A DNA stretch of 64,000 nucleotides from Whitmania pigra (Eukaryota; Annelida; Clitellata; Hirudinida; Haemopidae): NCBI GenBank assembly GCA_021613335.1, contig JAJTWR010000311.1:372001-436000 (forward strand), in the 5' to 3' direction. Below the pieces are notes generated by a model that had not been told where the DNA came from, ran no database searches, and worked only from the letters and a program-made list of their open reading frames with translations. This document shows positions 32,879 to 49,929 of this stretch, in pieces (position 1 is the stretch's first letter; the number at the start of each line of letters is the position of its first letter). The position numbers and the translations under genes were made by a program.

Positions 32879-33410
32879 CCATAAAAAATTGAACCAAAAG
32901 GCAATACACCGCATTGGAACATAAATGCCTCAGTCCACAAAAAGCTGCGTCTGTTTATGGCAGTGCTAGCAAGCGACCCAATTTTTTCCTACCATTAATT
33001 ACCATTTTTTCTATCCTTTTCTTGTCTTTGGTGTCCTTTTCATTTCTCAGGCATCCATTAATGATTTTGTGTAAGGAGAGGAGCGTGGTAGTTTTGCCTC
33101 GTTTTTTCGAAATTCTTTGAGGCTGATAATAATAGAATATGCAATAAAGATGGACTGATGATTGAGGGAGAGTTAAGCTTTGAAATTGCACAAGTCATGG
33201 CGGCAGTAGAGCTGGAAGCGACAGAGTTTACATCCATCGGCATATCTGCTGTCTTTGGTGTCAGAAAGTCTACTATCTCGCTGAAACCCATGGAGAAGTG
33301 AATTCTGTCACAAGTGCCGAAATTCACTGAGTTGTCTTTTGACCGTCACTTCCCTCCACCGCCGAGCGACTCATGAATAATTATTGGCATCCAACAAAAC
33401 ATCTATCGAC

Positions 33411-33422
33411 CTATAAATAAAG
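33411..33422 (+). promoter_or_regulatory. Orphan TATA-box promoter candidate
   Basis: CTATAAATAAAG within a GC-richer island, followed about 120 bp later by an ATG (33532) and a possible donor (GG|GTGAAC). No downstream exon was recognised. Confidence 0.3.
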
Positions 33423-33778
33423 GCATCCAAGACATTTCTCTGCAGCTTGGCTGGCGGCAGTTAAGATCCGACAGAAAACTCCACTGATACAAAATAATAA
33501 CGGTTCCGTCGTAGCAGATAGATATATTAGGATGGACCTTGGGTGAACATGGCAGTGCGTTCGAATGAACATTTTGAAAATTTTATAATTTTAAGGCATT
33601 TACAGCCGTGCACATAATGCATAGTAATCCATATTTGTTCGTTTCTGTGGCGGATAAGCGTTTGCTTCTAGATACTCTGTAGTTGTACACCGTTTTAAGA
33701 TATAGCACAAGACACAGTTTTAAAACGCTTCGCTCTTTGATCTCCCAGATGAGTTACGGTACATAAAAACTTTTGCGT

Positions 33779-33800
33779 TGGTGGCCGAGTAGTTAAAGCT
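33779..33800 (+). other. tRNA-like A-box fragment
   Basis: TTGGTGGCCGAGTAGTTAAA resembles the 5' arm of a class II tRNA (Ser/Leu) and contains a perfect A-box (TGGCCGAGTAG). No B-box or 3' half follows; a GAT microsatellite does. It is a fragment or SINE head, not a tRNA gene. Confidence 0.4.
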
Positions 33801-36270
33801 ATCGTGATAATGATGATGATGACCATGATGATGAAGACGATGACGATGAGGATATCGATGACGGTGACAGAAATGATGATGGCAATAAGGATTCTTTAAT
33901 CAAATACTAACTAGACCAAATAAAGTTTGTGAGTTTGCTCTTTCTCAGCATTTGATCATGGTGCTGTTGTTACTCTTAAATTTGATATAACTCAATAAGC
34001 TCAAACCTATATATTGAGGCTATTGCACTTTATCAATTGGAGAAATCATGTTATGTTTAAATTTGAAGAAATTTACAAAAAAAAAACGTTTAGTTATTCT
34101 AAGAGACTAAAAGCTATTTTATAGGGTTTATATTTGCAAGGGTTTATTCAGCTTGCAAATAAAAGATGCTTTTGAGAAAGAACTAACAAAGTATACAGAA
34201 CATAAAATAACAATGACACAATAAAAGTGTTCATTTTCTTTATAAAAGTATCAAGTGTTCTTTTCAAGATGCCGGTCCTGCCTTGACAGATGAGTCGTCT
34301 TTTTACGCAGACTCGACGCAGTGATGGAAATTGAGGCTTGTGGTGCTGGTCTCATCAATCGTGCTTTTCGCCAAATAACTATCTGCACATCGTGCAAACA
34401 TGCGATATTCTCCTCTGCCTTATTTTTCAGGAAATTAAAAGTTTGTAGCTCAGTTTTGTTTTAAAGAATTAGCATTTCAAAATTTAATATTCTACTTATA
34501 TTGTCAAAATGTCACTTCCTAGCACCTTGCAAGGAGATTCATTTTTTGTTCTGAGATAAACGTATCAAACTTCTCACATTTGTCTTTTCTAGGGAATAGA
34601 TAGCACTCGTCCAATGTAGATATACTACAAACAAATTTACGAGCATGCATCTCGGATTAGTTATAAATAATATGATCTCCCGTTATAACAATTTGGCATT
34701 ATATTGTTTCAATCAATTGAACCGCATATAAATTGAGAGTAAATTAATAAAACAAAATTAAGTAACATACATCCAATTTTTAGATCAAGTTTTCTTTATC
34801 CATAGTCTAATAAACTATATTTCACAAGTAGTTATCATATATTATTTCATTTAATGAGTACAATACATTGAAAAAATATTAGGGCAGTACATATTTTTTA
34901 GATAAGTTGTTTGGTATGGTACATAAATCTCAAGAAAAAACCCACAATATATACAACATGCGAATCATTAAATATTTTCTTTACTTTGATTAAGACCTGA
35001 GATCAAATTCTACATTCAAACGTAGAACTATAATTGAGATTTCCTAGAGAAATTCATAAACTTCAACTTGTTGACAAATAACTTCATTTAGAACCAAAAC
35101 AAGGTACAAAGTTTTTATGGAATTGAGTCTCGTTCTTTCACATTACAACTGGTAACAACATTACTGTGACTCTTTATTCCTGGAAATATTTTCTTTATTT
35201 TACTTGAAGTATGAACTGAGCATGACCTTAAGGGCACTCATGTAGCATGCAGCATATGGTGACATTGCTATTTGTTATCTTGTCGAATATCTTGCAAAAG
35301 AATTTTCAAATGCATATTATGTAACCTGTAGTGCGTGTAAGAGTGATCTTCCAAAAAACAAAAATGTCAAATTTGTCAAACCGAATCATCTCCGTATGAG
35401 TATGATGAACTACCTAAATTTTCCTAAATTGCAGAAAACCTTTTCGCTCCATTTTTTTTATTCGTACAAATAATCAAAGAGACCATCGAAGTAAAACATA
35501 TCTTCTACCGGAAAAACAGACCAAAGTTAAAAGCTGGAATCAAACCTCTACCAACACTAGTCCTCTTACAAATTCCGGGCAACTTGGAAGGTTTGGGACT
35601 AGACAAAAGTCGAAGAATTCTTTAGGAATGTTGACGAATTTGAAATTTTAATGCTTTTCTTTTTATCGACATCCTAGTGCTATTGATATGTGCTCTGATA
35701 TGTGACTTCAATAATAAATTAATTTGTTTAGTTCAGGTTTCAGTGTTCTGAATCCTTTCTAATAATTTCCTTTTCTGATGGAAATATGATATTTTTTGAG
35801 AACTCGGATAAAAGTAAGGGAAAAATAAATAAAATTAAGGGAATTTCCTTTTCCAACTTACTTTAGATAGATAGTTCTTTTTTGGCGCATTTAAGATCTT
35901 TTGTCACTTCTTAATTTGCTTTGTTACAATTAAAAACTGCCTTCCTTTTGCTAACGTAACATTGGCTTTTCTCTCAGTGTTCTTAACCTTCAAACACAAT
36001 TTGAAAGCTGAATTAAAAATTTATAAATTATGAAGGTATTTATAATAATATAATTATAATAATTTAGAATTAATTAAGATTTTGACCAAAAATAAAATTT
36101 GCACGTTGCTTTTTAAATGACAGCGAATTTGATTTCAATCAAAGGAGCAGATCAGAATGGAAAGTGACTGACGCGTCTCAGAAACAACTCGAAATTTATG
36201 ATCCAATTTTATTAAATTGTAAAATATAATTTTAGATAATTTATAACAACAACAATAATAATTTAACAAC

Positions 36271-36500
<230 letters not shown>

Positions 36501-39415
36501 TAATTTTTTCCTTCTCAGAAGGATTACGCTGATGCAACCGTGGGAGAAGTGATTCCATCTTAATCGTATTCCTCTTGGCGCGGCTTCAGAAGGATGTTAA
36601 TGAATTTGTTAACAACAGCTCTCTAAGGTACGCACTTCATGAAGAAATATGAAAAGAAGCAATGGAAACAAAGAGATGGCGTGGACTCGTAAGAATGGTC
36701 TTTAGCTTTTGATGCGCGGACTGATTATTTAATGTTGACTGAGCTGTGTTTTGTAGTTGTTTTGTCCTCGGTGTTCTGAAGCTTCAGAAAGAGATTTTAA
36801 ATAATATTATTTTTTTTTATCTAAAAGGGATGAGATAATAAAGAAAGGACAATAACTTTGTTGACTGCATCTCAATTCATCAGTTAACGCGAGGTTATTT
36901 TAAAATTCTCCATTCGAGAGCAGAATTACTATTCTTGATGGGGAATTAATTACCTGAGCAGTCATCAAAGTTGCCTCAAAGAAATTTAGGAGAGATGCAT
37001 GGCACGCTACCCTCCTCCGCAATGACTGTCGTGCTTATTTAAGCCAATTTCGTGACATCCACGGTCTCATTACATGAGATGCTTTTCCAGACCTTTTGCA
37101 CGAGCAGAGCAGGATTTAGATACAGTACGTAATGATGCAAGGTGAGAGAATGCTAATAAACAATTGTGTAATAATCGGTTGTTACTGTCTGAAGTAATTT
37201 CATCGAGGATCTTTCGCGATTTCAATGACATGTTCTAAATCCACATTAGACAGAATGTTATTAATTATAATAAAAGCTTTAATGGTGATGATAACAACGG
37301 ATAAAAAAAATTTACTCGAGAAGGGCAATTTCTATGTGGTTGTTCATGAATAATTTATTTCCGGCATCATTTTTTCAACATCTGAGTCAAAAGTATAGTT
37401 GACAAAATATAGCGTGTGGCTTTATTTCTGCTTGTATATTAACAAAATTATTCGTTTCGCATGCATGTCGCAGATATGAAAAATCTCATCCAAATGAAAC
37501 TTCAAAAGCGTTTTCTTACTAATTAGTCAGTTCTAAATTTTGAACGCATCCTTTACAAAATGGTGGAATGAATTATTCAAATAATTCCTAGTGAGTCGTC
37601 TCAGAGGATCACTTTATCTTCAACTTCTCCTGGTCATCAACATCAACATCAATGACTTCTAACTTTTTCCACGACATCTTTGATTATTTCTCTTAAACAT
37701 GACAATTTCCAAGCATAAATTTCATTTTTTTTATTTATAAAAAGCAGATTGTTTACATTATGTTGATAACTTGTCACAAGCTGTGAAAGCCATCGGATGC
37801 ACGCACACGAATTCTTGAACGGTTAATAATCAAGAATAATTTTTGTATTAATCAAATTTTGGAACAAAACAGACTTTATTCTTTATAGTTCATTATCGCT
37901 GAAAATGTGCATTACTTTTATGAATTGAACTCCAGTTTAATCAACAAATTCTCAAAACAAAAAAAAATCCACATGACGTTGCACGCATTAAAACATTCAG
38001 TCATTTCAGGGTCTTAGGTTGAAACTGTACCCGCGCTGACTTCCATCCTACACGGGGTGACACGCGCAATCACTTATTTCCAAGCGCATCCAACAAATCC
38101 CACTTAATTCCCAGCTTGGAAATTCCATTCTCTTCACCTCTTCCTGGTTTATCCATAAAGAGCTACAGTAATTCAAGAAGGACATTCCATCCAATAAGCT
38201 CATCATTTTCCCATTTGCCATAATTATTTTAACTTGGAATAATTTTGTTAATAATAAAATTCGTAAAATTGTAAATTAAGAAATTTGTTATTAGCCACGT
38301 ACTTTTCTTTGCTACAACTTAGCAAATCAACTTTTTGTTATTATTTTCTGACAAAAGTCAATTAATTTAAGAAATAATCATTCATATATTTATAAGCGTT
38401 CATTTTTGTGAGGAATAATTTGAATATAGATGAAACTTTATTTTTTGCTTTATTTTTTAAGCACATTACTTGTTTACTTTAAACCGGGCAGATTTAATAT
38501 GAGCGGTCAAACAAGGATGTGCTGGCTTACACCACTTACACGTTATCGAATTAACCAAGTAATCATGCATCGAATGATTGCTTGTATTGCACATGACTTA
38601 TGTCCCAAACTAATCAAAATCTCACCTGTCAAAATGTAGAAGATGTTGCAAAAGATTCATTCACATTTTGCAAGATGATGCAGATTATTTGCAGATTTGC
38701 ACCTGAAAGCGTCGAAGCCAATTTCAGGATAATTGTTCTCGTAGATGGAAACTTCAAGTTTACTCTCAAAAGTTGGTGGATGGAATAAATTCTTAAGATG
38801 CTCAATTGAACACAATGAATATTTGGCCACAAAAAGAAGCAACATTGAAGGGTTATTTACTAAATACTGAGTAGACTATTTTTTTTACATAAAACGGATC
38901 CTATAAATCCCAAATTCATATTGACTATGTTTTCAGTGTTATTGAGTGAGGTCGATGTGGGTGGTTTATTTAATTTTAATTCTTCGATTCATTTTTTTAA
39001 TCAAAACTAAAAAAACTGATGAGAATTATAAATTGTTAACTTTGTTGTTAACGACGATGCCAGAAAGATTACATCATTATCCATAAAATTGCATTTTAAA
39101 TATGTAAATAGAGACATCTTGAGTTTTACTCGTCACATTATTTATTTCAAAACTGCGGATATGAACTTATTTATTTATTTATTTATTGTCTAATTTTCGT
39201 GGCGTTTTTGTCTTGTCCTGTTTAGTAGTGGTTGCACATTAACGTCCATTATATAAATAAATATTTGATTGTATAAAAACTCGATTAAGATGGCGCGCTA
39301 AAAACTGGGTTCGACTTTGTAATTTTCTCTGTGCAGATCAGCATAAAATTTCAAAATAATTTGACGACTTTGCATCCAACATCAGAGGAGATGTTGAATC
39401 CTTTCTGAGTATTTA

Positions 39416-39512
39416 TACTTTTAATATTTATATCTATTTTTGTATTATTATGGTATTTTTATTTTTAATATTTATATCTATTATTATATAATTATGGTAT
39501 TTTTACTTTTAA
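39416..39512. repeat. Tandem duplication, about 58-bp unit
   Basis: Two adjacent near-identical copies of a TTTTAATATTTATATCTATT...TATGGTATTTTTA unit in AT-rich spacer. Confidence 0.7.
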
Positions 39513-40933
39513 TAAGCTTTATAACATCTTGAGATTCTTAAACTTTTGGCAGTTCCGACTTTAAACTGTCAGAAACATCCGCCCCTGCCGGGCCGATTTA
39601 AGGGTGCAAGGAAGGCATGGTAATTTGGAAACAATACTACAAAATTATGTAAATCTTTTATAAAATAAAAATTAATAAAACAAATTAAAATTAAATAAAT
39701 GTACTTTATTTTATACTTTGTTCAATAATTTAACACTTCAGACAAAACTTTTAGTAGATGTGCTAAAAACATTTTTGATGCACTTCGTGGAAGACATTCA
39801 TATTGATGTCAATAAATTAGAAAAATAACTTTCAGGTGTGAAATATGCATTCTTAACTCAAAATCAAAATACACGCATGCAAACTAAAGAATTAATTAAC
39901 GGAGTTAAAACCAAGTTGTCGCACAGTTGTTCACAGAAATGTCATTCCCAGGACGATCTAAACAAAACTACAAAGTACTGGCAACATGCCTTGAAAATCT
40001 GTTATCGCGCTATCCTAAAAATGCTTTTTTAGGAAGAATGTATTCAGAAAAGCAAAAATGGTTTGCAGCTTAAAAATTAGAAAAGAGAATTTGAAGTTTA
40101 AACACGGACTGTTACAATCAAGATAGGCAAGATAAATGCGGTATTAATTAATTAATTAATGGTGATGGTTAAGATAGTGAAGATGACGATGACGATGGTG
40201 CTTTTTATATTTACGTCGAGATGTTTAGGACTGAACTGATTGAGATTCACATCATTCAAGTATTTACAAGGGAATTTCTAATGACAAAAACGAATTCAGT
40301 GCATTAGGATGAGTAGAAGATTTGTAGGAATCGAAAAAATGCTAACATGGAGCTCTTGCAAGGCAATCAAGTGGGATGGGATGCATTGAATAAAATATGA
40401 GGCACTCATTCTCTCCGCCATCAATCATTTCGAGGTGGGTCTCCACCTCACACTTCACGAACTGAAATATGGACCTCTCGCATCATCCCCCGGGAAGTTG
40501 TCGATGATTTTAAATTGAATTTTCTTTAAATTTGTATTTCTTACATTTGCAATATTATTTCCTTCCTATATATAACATGCTATTTGGTTCGCACTTAATA
40601 AGTCTATCGGAATATCCAGGAAATTTTTCGTTAGTTCAACTCCGACAAAAACTCGCGTCTAAATTGTTAAACTTTGCCACTTACAACTTGATATTAGTCT
40701 TGTAAAACACGTAAGCATTGATTGACAGCGATGTTTCGTGTTGAATTGAATATTAGCCATTAAATCAAAATTTTAGTAAGGAATTCAAAGGAGCAGTTTA
40801 TTTGAAAACAAAAAAATTAAATTTGTGCATTAATGAAATGAAAATTCTCGGTCTGTTCGTAAAATTATGCGTGTCTCGCCCCATTTCTTGAATCCAAAGT
40901 CAATATTAGATTCAAATCTCTTGTCTCCAAATT

Positions 40934-41254
40934 TTAGAACAAATTTTGAGTTTTGAGTTTTGTCAGTTTCACTTTCTGCTGCATGGATTTAATCTCCACA
41001 GATTCCATCTCCATAGCAGATAATCCTCGTAATTCCTCATCTGGGTAAAATTCCTTCCAAATCCACTGGTTCTGTCGAAAGTTTAAAGAGAGGAAGAAAA
41101 TAAATTTTTGAAGTCTCATGTTTCCGCGCAGCTGGTCTGAAAATCCTTCGAGACTTCGCAGAAACTGCAGCATCAACTGAATGCCTTCTCGGATGCTACG
41201 AGTGAATTTTCTCTTTAAGTTAGAATTATTTAAAGAAACAATTTGCTTCACTGA
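40934..41254 (-). CDS. Possible terminal exon of an unknown gene
   Basis: An open minus-strand frame of 106 codons runs from a plausible acceptor (GATTACAAG at its 5' side) to a stop at 40936-40934, with AATAAA on the minus strand about 130 bp downstream (40802-40797). The peptide is Leu/Lys/Arg-rich and looks helical (REGIQLMLQFLRSLEGFSDQ) with a Met/Glu/Lys-rich end. I do not recognise it. Any upstream exon would have to lie across the Shisa-like gene on the other strand, which lowers confidence. Confidence 0.25.
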   Translation of the reverse strand, partial: SVKQIVSLNNSNLKRKFTRSIREGIQLMLQFLRSLEGFSDQLRGNMRLQKFIFFLSLNFRQNQWIWKEFYPDEELRGLSAMEMESVEIKSMQQKVKLTKLKTQNLF

Positions 41255-41416
41255 CTTGTAATCGTAAAATTATTTAACAAGCGATTTGCAAAATTTGAAC
41301 CTGTTTGGAGAGTTGAACTTTTAGAAATTTTTTAGATGCAAAAAAAGAAAAGAAAATTGTACTGAAATGTTGATGATGACGGCGTATGAGGTCCCACTGA
41401 TGAAGCAGTGAACGGC

Positions 41417-44492
<3,076 letters not shown>

Positions 44493-45332
44493 AATTAAAA
44501 ATAAAATGCTTTTCGTTGAAGTTGGAAATTGATTCTCGTTTCAAGAAATGTTTTTTTTTAAGAAACTGAATATTGGGGGAGTAACGCTTAATTGAATTTA
44601 ATTAAATCATGCTCTTAACTCGTTTATTTCCTAAAGTAATTATAAAAAATTGAACGCTTTCACTCCATTTGCACGTTTGGGTGCATTTATTTCAACCAGT
44701 AATTTAAAGTTTTCATTTATTTTTTACACATAAGTCGCATAATTCAAAATCGTTGAAGATTTTTAGAAAATATTTTCTATGGCCACAAATTGGACCAAAA
44801 GGAATTATCCTGAAAGAACCCTCGCATTATCTCTGAGAGTGTGGATTTGTTTAAAGTAGTTTTAAAAGTTTGAAGTTTGAAGACCCTTTGCCTATTAGAT
44901 GAGGTTTCTCTCCCAACAACCGACAAAAATAAAATGCAATCTGTATGTAAGCTGGTTATTTGAGGGTAAACATAAGTAATTAATTTCCTAAACAAAACAT
45001 TGCTTTTTAACTAAATCTCATCACAATCAGTTGTAATTGAGATGATTTAATTTTAAACCAATCAGATTTTTAAGTATTTTATATTAGCGAACTGGTCGTG
45101 ATTCTTGATTTATTTCATTAACCATTTCATTTCAAAACTCTTTATTATAAATTATGAACCTAAATGATTTTTCAATGTTTAAGAAAACCTTCACCGTCTC
45201 GAGAATAGTCAGGATTCCAGTCTGTTTTCATTCACAGTCCGTCCCTCATCGAAAAAATTATTCGAGCACCTCTCGGCTAAAACCCATTCTTACTCGCTGC
45301 CCCAATGTTTCATCTTGTCTGAAATTTCCAAC

Positions 45333-45524
45333 ATGGCGGCATCTCAGAATTCACATTCATCAGAAATCACATTTCCATGCAGACCGACTGAAATTGCATC
45401 TCTTCTCGAATGTTCTGACGAAGAGTTGAAGGGAGGATTGAGGATTGAAAAAGAAATGGAGCTCGCTCAAAACAAGCAGTGTCTTCCCCCGATGTACGAC
45501 ATGTTGTGCATCACCCTCACATAA
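45333..45524 (+). CDS. Unassigned small ORF
   Basis: ATG-initiated frame of 63 codons in a GC-richer patch, acidic and Cys-containing (LLECSDEELKGGLRIEKEME). No splice sites or family match recognised, so it may be chance. Confidence 0.15.
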   Translation: MAASQNSHSSEITFPCRPTEIASLLECSDEELKGGLRIEKEMELAQNKQCLPPMYDMLCITLT

Positions 45525-46551
45525 TCTTTATTGTCATCTAAGTATTCTGCATGCTATTTATATTTGAATAGATATTTTTCTCTATGATTGTTTTCTTGAA
45601 TAGGCTGGTCAGGCAATCACTCGATAGCCTGGGTTTTATTTTAAATTCGTTAATAAGTGGCGAGACTAAATTTATTACGAGCCCAATTAATTAATTAATT
45701 AATATGTTTACAAAGGTAACTCGAGCTACGCAGTTTGACTAAACTGCACTTTCAATGGTTGAATTATTTTTACAAACCTTTTCTTCTACCTTTCTCGTTT
45801 ATTAAAAATTAGTCCACGAAAATAGATTCAATGTTTCTGATGATTTAAAATATCCCATGGATTGAGGTTATCGTAGAATATCATTAATATTCATTATTTC
45901 TGCCTCAATCTTGTTCGTAAAGTAACATAAGATAACATAACATAACTTAACAATTAATTATAGTAACTAAGAAGACCGGGATATGTGTAATAACCAATTT
46001 TTTTTTAAATACTAATAACCAACTGTACTTAGGTATGTCTTAAATACTAAAATCGATAAGCAGTAGGAACGAAAAATGACGGGTTTGAGAGTAAAGCCCC
46101 TGCTAAAGTCTCTTTCACGGACGGGTGAACTAAAGCGAATAATACTGGATTTAACATACCACCGATCAGGTTTCAGGCTTATCAATTGACATTGTAAAAC
46201 AAATATGTTGCTAGTAGACATTTCTCAAAATAAAAGGTTTGTTAAGCATAATGAACATATTTTAGTCGACCTCACGTTTTGTTGAAAACGAAGAATTTTA
46301 TTTTCGTACGTAATTTAAGTATGTCATTTAAATTCTACTGATCTCTCTTGCGATCAACCACTGGCAGAAAAATATGAAATTTACCAGTTTACCAGGATGC
46401 CAGTTGCTGCCAATCCGTTGTAACAAGTCGAACTGCCACTGGTTTTATGACATCGGCACAAGTGAAACTTATTATGTGCATTAGTAGGCTGGAAATGCCG
46501 TTTGTGAAGAGGAAAAACGGAATGGGATTAAGAGCGCATTTAAGGAGATTT

Positions 46552-46640
46552 TTCCAATATTGTCATATTGGAATTATTAGCATATTGGGAATATTGGCAT
46601 ATTGGGACTATTGTCATATTGGGAATATTGGCAATCTGTG
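46552..46640. repeat. Short tandem repeat, CATATTGGGAATATTGG type
   Basis: Four to five imperfect 15-20 bp units built on TATTGG in intergenic sequence. Confidence 0.75.
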
Positions 46641-47429
46641 TTCAGTTTTGAGTAAAACTTAGGAAGCTTCCGCTCGCTTAATAATGTTGGAAGTTTTTCA
46701 AACCAAAAGCAGGTTTGCGCCTGAAAAAAGTATTCCAAACAGAAAGTCTCGTAAAAGTTGAGAGAGAAATCAGAAGTCTTAATTAAGCGCACCGACAACT
46801 GGCACCGTCATTCAAGTGCAAGAGAAGCATTGAGTTTGAAAAACAAATTTAACTAAATAATAATTAACAATCAATTAATTTATAATACTGCTTTTACTCG
46901 AGGTGCAAACATAAGTTAAACAAGCATTTGGATTTATAAAATATTCAGTAAAAGTCTGCTTATATAGACGCCTCGATGTAAAGAAATACTGTCTATGAAA
47001 AATTTGATCAAGAACAGGTTTTCCGTAATACAATATTGTTTTATTGTAATACAATAACATCTTTGTTACATCTCTAAATTACGAACCTGTGGAACTTTAA
47101 TAAAAACATGCCTGAAAAAATAAGACATTTTTGTGAACAAACAATTTTAACAAACAATTTACGACAAAGTATCATTGGATATTTGTTTACGCTACACTTT
47201 CAAATATCTGGTTAAATAATTCTACATCAAAACTTGTTCTTCTCGAAATTGTTAACTTCATTTACAAACAGCTTCTTAAATCGTTGACACTTTTAGCTGT
47301 TTTATAATTTGTTTTCAATTTCTAACATGAAATGTTATCGATTGATGAAGAACAACTTACAGAACTTATCCACCTGAGCTGCAATGGTTTTTGAGTAATA
47401 ATTGCATTATAACGACAAAAACAACATCA

Positions 47430-47945
<516 letters not shown>

Positions 47946-48052
47946 ATCATCACTATCATCATCAAACAAAGATGATGATCATCATCATAATTTAATTAAA
48001 GTCCGTAAGGCAATCATTTCGAACTCATTTAGAGTTTAAATGTTGTTTTTTC

Positions 48053-48106
48053 CGAAATAATTTTAAATCTTATTTGATGAAATAATTTTAAATCTTATTT
48101 GATGAC
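48053..48106. repeat. Direct tandem duplication, about 25-bp unit
   Basis: GAAATAATTTTAAATCTTAT plus TTGAT occurs twice back to back. Confidence 0.85.
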
Positions 48107-48189
48107 CTCGATGAAGTCTCATTTAGAGATTTGAAAAGTTTTTATTATCATCATAAACATCAAAGAAGTGACGATGTATCCAATGTTGC

Positions 48190-48396
48190 TGCTGCTGAGG
48201 ATGATGATGATGATGCTGGTGGATGTGGTAATGATGCCTATGATAATATTAATAATATTAACAATAACAACAATATTGACCACAGCTACGACGATAATAT
48301 TAAAAATAATAACAACAATAAGTTTTACTGTTATTACTAGAGATAAAACTTTTGCATTTGTCTTATCACTCCAGTTGATGATGATGATGGTGGTGG

Positions 48397-48492
<96 letters not shown>

Positions 48493-48540
48493 TGATGATG
48501 ATTATGATGATGATGATGATGATGATGATGATGGTGATTA
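48190..48540. repeat. GAT microsatellite with GACGAT sub-array
   Basis: GAT repeat interrupted by AATATT/AAC-rich sequence, with a regular GACGAT block at about 48440-48490. Confidence 0.95.
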
Positions 48541-48829
48541 ATATTGCAACCTCGAATTCTTAAATACATCCGGACAAAGAGATTCAAGTACGTTTTTTGG
48601 TTCTCAAAGAAATTAAGGGGGACAAGACATGAATATGCAGAATATTTTAACAAAGAAAGCTTAATGCAGAATAAAATGGAAACAAAGACCTCAAAACAAA
48701 GAAACAACAAGCGACACTCCACGGCACAGGTTCTGTTGTCTGTCCATCAAAGCTGTTTCATAAAAATTCGTGAAAATAATTTTTCAGATAATTTCATTTC
48801 AATCAGTTGTAAACACTGCTCGGATTTAA

Positions 48830-48915
48830 ATTAAATTAAATTAAATAAAAATAAAAATAAAAATTAAAATTAAAATTAAATAAAATTAAAATTAAAATTA
48901 AAATTAAAATTAAAT
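48830..48915. repeat. AAATTAAA-type short tandem repeat
   Basis: Alternating AAATA and AAATTAAA units, purely A/T. Confidence 0.85.
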
Positions 48916-49479
48916 TAACTGCCATTTAAAAAAGAACATCATATCGTCTGTGAAAATTGGAGACCCTGAACGATTCGAAATTAATTAACGCTAATTAATT
49001 ATTCATTACGAGTTTCAGTTTATTTTTCATTGGTCGAGAAAGATGTGGGTCGGGTTGATGATAAGAAGAAAGTCTTATCTTAATTGACAGAATCATGAGA
49101 GGTGTGATGTTCTTCCAACCTACCATCCACTTTTACAGCAGTGGACAGACACATGGATTGATGACTTCATATTTTTCCTATTTTTTTAAAATTATTTATT
49201 TTTGTTTTTGCCGTAATTCTTTTCCACGGAGATGGGAAAGTGCAAAATGCTCGATGCGTTTATTAATTTGAAGTCGTCAGAATTTATGAACCGAGCGAAC
49301 AAAGCCAATAAAAAGCCTCCTAGAAATGATTCAGAATTTTCGCATCACAGAAGGGGGAGGAGATATTTTTAGAATTTTATTGAAACCCTCGTCGATGAAA
49401 ATGATAATTTGCTCGAATATTTGTTAAAATCACAAGAAAAAACAGAAGCTGATTTGTTCGATTCATAGGGTGCAATCTC

Positions 49480-49628
49480 TCACATTATCAGGTGTAGTTC
49501 GTCTTGGAGTCGCTTAAAGTCCTTGGCGCCAAAGTGTCTGGATGCCTGGCAGAACCTCCCCCGTTCACTCCATCCTTTGATCTCTTTGAGGCTCAGAAGG
49601 TAGCTTCGGTTTTTGAAGCTACGAAATG
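49480..49628 (-). CDS. Possible terminal exon of an unknown gene
   Basis: Minus-strand open frame from a good acceptor (TTGTAG) to a stop at 49482-49480, with AATAAA on the same strand about 100 bp further (49381-49376). About 49 codons, basic, containing LLSLKEIKGWSERGRFCQAS. Family not recognised and no partner exon found. Confidence 0.25.
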
Positions 49629-49929
49629 CTACAATTGCCATTTGGAGATTTAAAACGTTGATGTACGACATTAACTCTTATCATGACCACCACTTATTTT
49701 TCACCTATATTCCAAATATTTTCTTGAGAAGTCTTACTTCTTGTAGGAGGAGGAGAAAGGGGCGGAGCTGTCGAGAAACGAATGGAATGATTTCATTGGC
49801 TGAGGAGGCCAGGAACTTTTTTGATTTGTGAAATCACTCGCGGTGTTCAGAATAAAAGCTGCTGAAGAAATTGCTCACAGAATCGAAATCCCGTGTTGAT
49901 GGATAACTAAACATCAGTCGCAAAAAAAC

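Noticed and set aside
33779..33800. Functional tRNA gene
   Set aside because: Only the A-box side is present; there is no anticodon arm, B-box or acceptor complement.
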